The notes beneath the pieces are model-generated. The model had not been told where the DNA came from. It saw nothing but the letters and a program-made list of their open reading frames with translations, and did no database searches. Position numbers and translations under genes: made by a program. Shown piece after piece: positions 61,572-64,000 of a stretch of 64,000 nucleotides of DNA; the first letter of the stretch is position 1, and each line of letters opens with the position of its first letter. Origin of the DNA: Megamerina dolium (Eukaryota > Arthropoda > Insecta > Diptera > Megamerinidae). Location: assembly GCA_963854835.1 (NCBI GenBank), contig OY978526.1, forward strand, positions 86,666,846-86,730,845, in the 5' to 3' direction.

Positions 61572-62090
61572 AATTAATATATATTTTCTTCTTTTTTATG
61601 CATTATAAAAATTATGACAATTTTTTATATTTTCAGCAGAATTCAAAATTAAGCGTAAACCAAACAATCATTCTAGACTCTTGATCTACTTCGAAGGAGA
61701 AGTATAGTTTCCATGTCAATGATGTTTTATTTGAAAGCATTACGTTGCATCATCATCATCATCATCATTATTGTGCTTACCGTCAACAACAATAATCAGC
61801 AAATAATCCATCGTCAATTTTGTATAATTATATGTATGTCTTGAATAATTCGATGCAAGTTATTCATGGAACTCGTATGTAAAACCTGGCATATGCTAAT
61901 GTGAAGAAGCAATATTATTTATTTATTATTATTTACATATTGTTTATATATTGCATTCATTCGTATTCCATAAAATCAACACCAATGTGAATGTATTTAA
62001 TTGATCATGTGGACCCATTTCAAATTATAAAGCAAATGAAACATATAATCAAAAAAGCTGAATGGCTAATAATGTGTATTAGCAAAACTT
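61572..62090. repeat. Spacer with (CAT)n at about 61748-61768
   Basis: ATC/CAT triplet run at about 61748-61768. The rest is A+T-rich. If the exons to the right are real this is downstream intergenic DNA. Confidence 0.5.
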
Positions 62091-62096
62091 TTTATT
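62091..62096 (-). promoter_or_regulatory. Candidate polyadenylation signal AATAAA
   Basis: TTTATT on the plus strand reads AATAAA on the minus strand, about 200 nt behind the stop codon of the candidate last exon. In A+T-rich DNA the word is frequent, so the distance is the only support. Confidence 0.4.
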
Positions 62097-62292
62097 TTCC
62101 ATTTGAAATGTCATTCTTAATTAGACTTTAATTTCTGACAAACAATAAACAAGACAATAATGCTATATAATAGTAAAGACTCACTTCAATTATGCTGTCT
62201 CTCTCTCTTAATAGAGCCTTATGGAGAGACTGCGCTGCTGCACTGTACTCTGTTACTTCATTGACCGATGTTGCAGCTTACACCGGAGTGAG

Positions 62293-62477
62293 TCAACTGA
62301 AACACTGTGCCATGAACCTGCTGCTTATGTCAGTGCTTATTGTCATCTTATTTGTGGTGCCAAAGGTGTTGATGCTGGTATCAGACCTCGAACTATCAGC
62401 TATTGCCGCCTCCACTGCCATTGTTGTGCAACTTTTGATTGAGGCGATATTATTGTGTGACACGCATATTTGCATTG
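62293..62477 (-). CDS. Candidate last coding exon of an unidentified host gene
   Basis: Joined to the exon at 62533-62670 by a 55-nt candidate intron (GTAAGT start, ACTAAT branch-like word, ATTAG end). The intron interrupts codons in phase 1 on both sides, so the reading continues without a shift: one G plus CA, then MQICVSHNNIASIKSCTTMA, VEAAIADSSRSDTS, and the end SSRFMAQCFS with TGA at 62295-62293. The 62 codons are rich in Ser, Thr and Ala with no domain I recognise. The patch has clearly higher GC than its surroundings, and its complement gives a long hydrophobic antisense frame, as expected opposite Ser/Thr/Asn codons. Alternatives are an old element fragment or chance. It needs transcript support. 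Confidence 0.45.
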
Positions 62478-62532
62478 CTAATATTATTAGTATTCACATT
62501 ACAGGCAGAATTCAATTTCCGTTGCTACTTAC

Positions 62533-62670
62533 CACTACGACCACCAGTGCTTCCACTTATAGTATTTGGTATTACATTTAGGTTATTATTATTGTTGCTG
62601 CTTCTGCTGCTGCTGATGTTTGCATTATAAGGGTCCTCGATTCTGAACGAAACTCTCTGGTGTGCAAAAA
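62533..62670 (-). CDS. Candidate internal coding exon of an unidentified host gene
   Basis: 138 nt on the minus strand. The 3' splice site is strong: a TTAAC branch-like word, then GCTTTTTTTTTGTAG directly before the exon (62675-62671 side). The 5' splice site is AGTG/GTAAGT at 62532. Only one frame is open. It reads FAHQRVSFRIEDPYNANI, then SSSRSSNNNNN, then LNVIPNTISGSTGGRSG. A charged stretch followed by Ser and Asn runs is common in dipteran proteins. Without splicing the frame would stop after two more codons. The upstream exon must end in phase 1 and was not found up to 64000, so the intron there would exceed 1.3 kb and contain the DD41D fragment and SINE. I do not recognise the protein. 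Confidence 0.5.
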
Positions 62671-63195
62671 CTACAAAAAAAAAGCGAACGTTAAGTGGAT
62701 GTTGTATAGAAAATACACATTAATTTGTATGTATATAAGTTCGAGATAATGTACCTACTGTATGTATGTATTATGTATATATATCTGTACACATGCTGTT
62801 GTATATGGACGAATAAATTCAAGGTTAAAATCATTCTAGATACAAATGTAACTAATATTAGCAGTAACTGTCACTACCTACTATATATTTGTCTAGTGCC
62901 GCAAGGCTAATAGATTGTCCTACATTTCCTATTGCAATAGATATAATTCACGCTCATAATGTACATACCTTCACTCTTAATTTAAATAAACTTAACTTGT
63001 CTATCATACATTCTATGGATTATCTATCTTACTGGCAGACAATGTCATTACTCTTTATGACTGTCAGCTGTTTGTATATATTTTTGCACATTTCATATGT
63101 ATGTATGTATATAGCAACACTGTTTTTGGTAGCTCAGCTGTTTTCGTGTAACATGTTACTGTCAAACATATTCACTTTGATGTATAATTTAATCA
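62671..63195. other. A+T-rich sequence, possibly intron
   Basis: Would be intronic to the candidate gene on the minus strand. No feature recognised besides the acceptor-side pyrimidine tract at its left border. Confidence 0.4.
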
Positions 63196-63830
63196 TGAAT
63201 CGACTTAGAAACGAACAACGATTGCAGATTATAGAATTTTATTATCAAAATTCATAATCGGGTAAGAAAGTGCCTCGTGCACTTCTTCCATTTTATGGTC
63301 AGTTTGGGTGACCTTCTAAGGCAGCTATTTGGAATCTTTCGGAAGGATTTGGGTGTAAAATCTTTTAAAATATAGCTGATGTAAGAATTGAAGACACACG
63401 ACCTACCACAGCGGCTAACTTTTGGTGAATGGGCTCTGACAAAGTTGGATGGACAATGAACATTGCCGTATTTGGTGTGAAGAGCAATACATCCCGAAAA
63501 ATGCACTGTTTGGTGTAGATTATGGGCCGGTGGCATCATTGGACCGCACTTTTTCAGAGACAACGAAGGCAGGAACGTTACTGTGAATGGCGAAAGCTAC
63601 CGTGGGATGATTACAAGCTTTTTTTTCTTGCCCAAAATGAAAGAGTTGAACTTGGCTGACATATGGATTCAACAATACGGTGCCACATGGCACACAGCAC
63701 GCGATACAATGACCCAACTGAGAGTCGAGTAGTCGGTGAACAGTTTATTACACGTTTGAGTCCAGTCAATTGGCCGCCTAGATCGTGTGATTTAACGCCT
63801 TTAGCCAATGTTTGGTGAGGCTATGTTAAG
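63196..63830 (+). pseudogene. DD41D-type transposase fragment, internally deleted
   Basis: The start MNRLRNEQRLQIIEFYYQNS (63196-63255) is the N-terminal HTH region, followed after a stop by KVPRALLPFYGQFG. A deletion joins it to the catalytic part. In mixed frames come NIAVFGVKSN (from the NKQNCR.WCEE block), GGIIGPHFFRDNEGRNVTVN-like sequence near 63532-63592, ADIWIQQYGATWHTARDTM (second catalytic Asp changed to Tyr near 63678), and VNWPPRSCDLTPLA near 63766-63806. It ends at GYVKA where the SINE begins. Same family as 27040-27790. Several stops. Confidence 0.72.
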
Positions 63831-63831
63831 G

Positions 63832-64000
63832 CTGGGTGACATAGCACAGTGGTTAGTGTGTTGGGCTTCTGATCTGCAGGTCGTGTTTCAATCCCCGGCT
63901 GATGCATAACAAATTTAATATCGAATAGATTTTTCTTTCGAACGGTACCCACCTGTCGGCAAGCAATTGGCAATTCTTTCGACAGTAACAACTTGCCACG
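63832..64000 (+). mobile_element. tRNA-derived SINE, runs off the window
   Basis: A tRNA-like head (GGGTGACATAGCACAGTGGT, A box TAGCACAGTGG at 63842-63852; B box region GTTTCAATCC at 63884-63893) is followed by a body that recurs at 44144-44226 (TTTAATAT.GAATAGATTTTT). A 40-bp spacing of A and B boxes fits internal Pol III promoters. The head lacks the pairing of a working tRNA. It sits directly inside the DD41D coding match, so it inserted later. The end lies outside the window. Confidence 0.65.

Noticed and set aside
62192..62581. 129-codon hydrophobic plus-strand frame
   Set aside because: Opposes the minus-strand candidate exons and crosses their intron; its hydrophobic look is expected from the complement of Ser/Thr/Asn codons.

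Overview
This is A+T-rich eukaryotic DNA, and a higher dipteran (probably a tephritid fruit fly) is the best guess. The guess rests on three things: several decayed mariner lineages including a DD41D (rosa-like) one, RTE-, R1-, R2- and Jockey-type LINE relics, and a 55-nt minimal intron of insect type. I saw no bacterial gene, operon, CRISPR array or rRNA. Nearly every recognisable coding stretch is a transposable-element remnant with stops, frameshifts or internal deletions.

Layout. 0.5-3.1 kb: two LINE 3' ends on the minus strand (an RNase H-bearing element, then an R1-clade element). 3.9-9.3 kb: an internally deleted RTE copy, a truncated mariner, a tiny RTE deletion derivative, and an older RTE-like copy with a (TGA)n tail. 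12.4-13.9 kb: the youngest element, a 5'-truncated RTE copy with an open 510-codon reverse-transcriptase frame. 14.7-17.0 kb: two LINE 3' fragments. 18.1-23.5 kb: a DD41D element, dispersed repeat copy A, a tandem foldback, and a deleted mariner. 24.5-26.4 kb: repeat copy B. 27-37 kb: a DD41D fragment, an RNase H LINE split by an unknown 632-bp insert, an R2-type endonuclease remnant, a near-complete DD41D element with matching inverted termini, and a mariner. 37.9-41.6 kb: repeat copy C and a mariner with both termini. 42.8-47.9 kb: LINE RNase H, a SINE fragment, a second R2-type piece, an RTE 5' piece, a mariner-derived MITE and another RTE deletion copy. 48-58 kb: mostly unannotatable, with a Jockey fragment, a tRNA-like sequence and repeat copy D. 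59.0-61.6 kb: a long-armed foldback element and a deleted mariner. 62.1-62.7 kb: the only convincing candidate for a host gene, two minus-strand exons with good splice signals, a stop and AATAAA. The window ends in a DD41D fragment interrupted by a tRNA-derived SINE.

The most interesting items are: (1) a four-copy dispersed repeat built of about 150-bp tandem units, each carrying a GGGCGTGG box, with hairpins at its ends; (2) the probable host-gene 3' end at 62.1-62.7 kb; (3) the 1.15-kb foldback at 59-60.2 kb and the tandem foldback at 22 kb; (4) RTE copies that repeatedly lose their interior and are followed by microsatellites; (5) a tRNA-derived SINE seen twice. The elements do not form a pathway. 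They record successive insertions, and nesting gives relative ages in three places (29.4-30.1, 6.1 and 63.83 kb).
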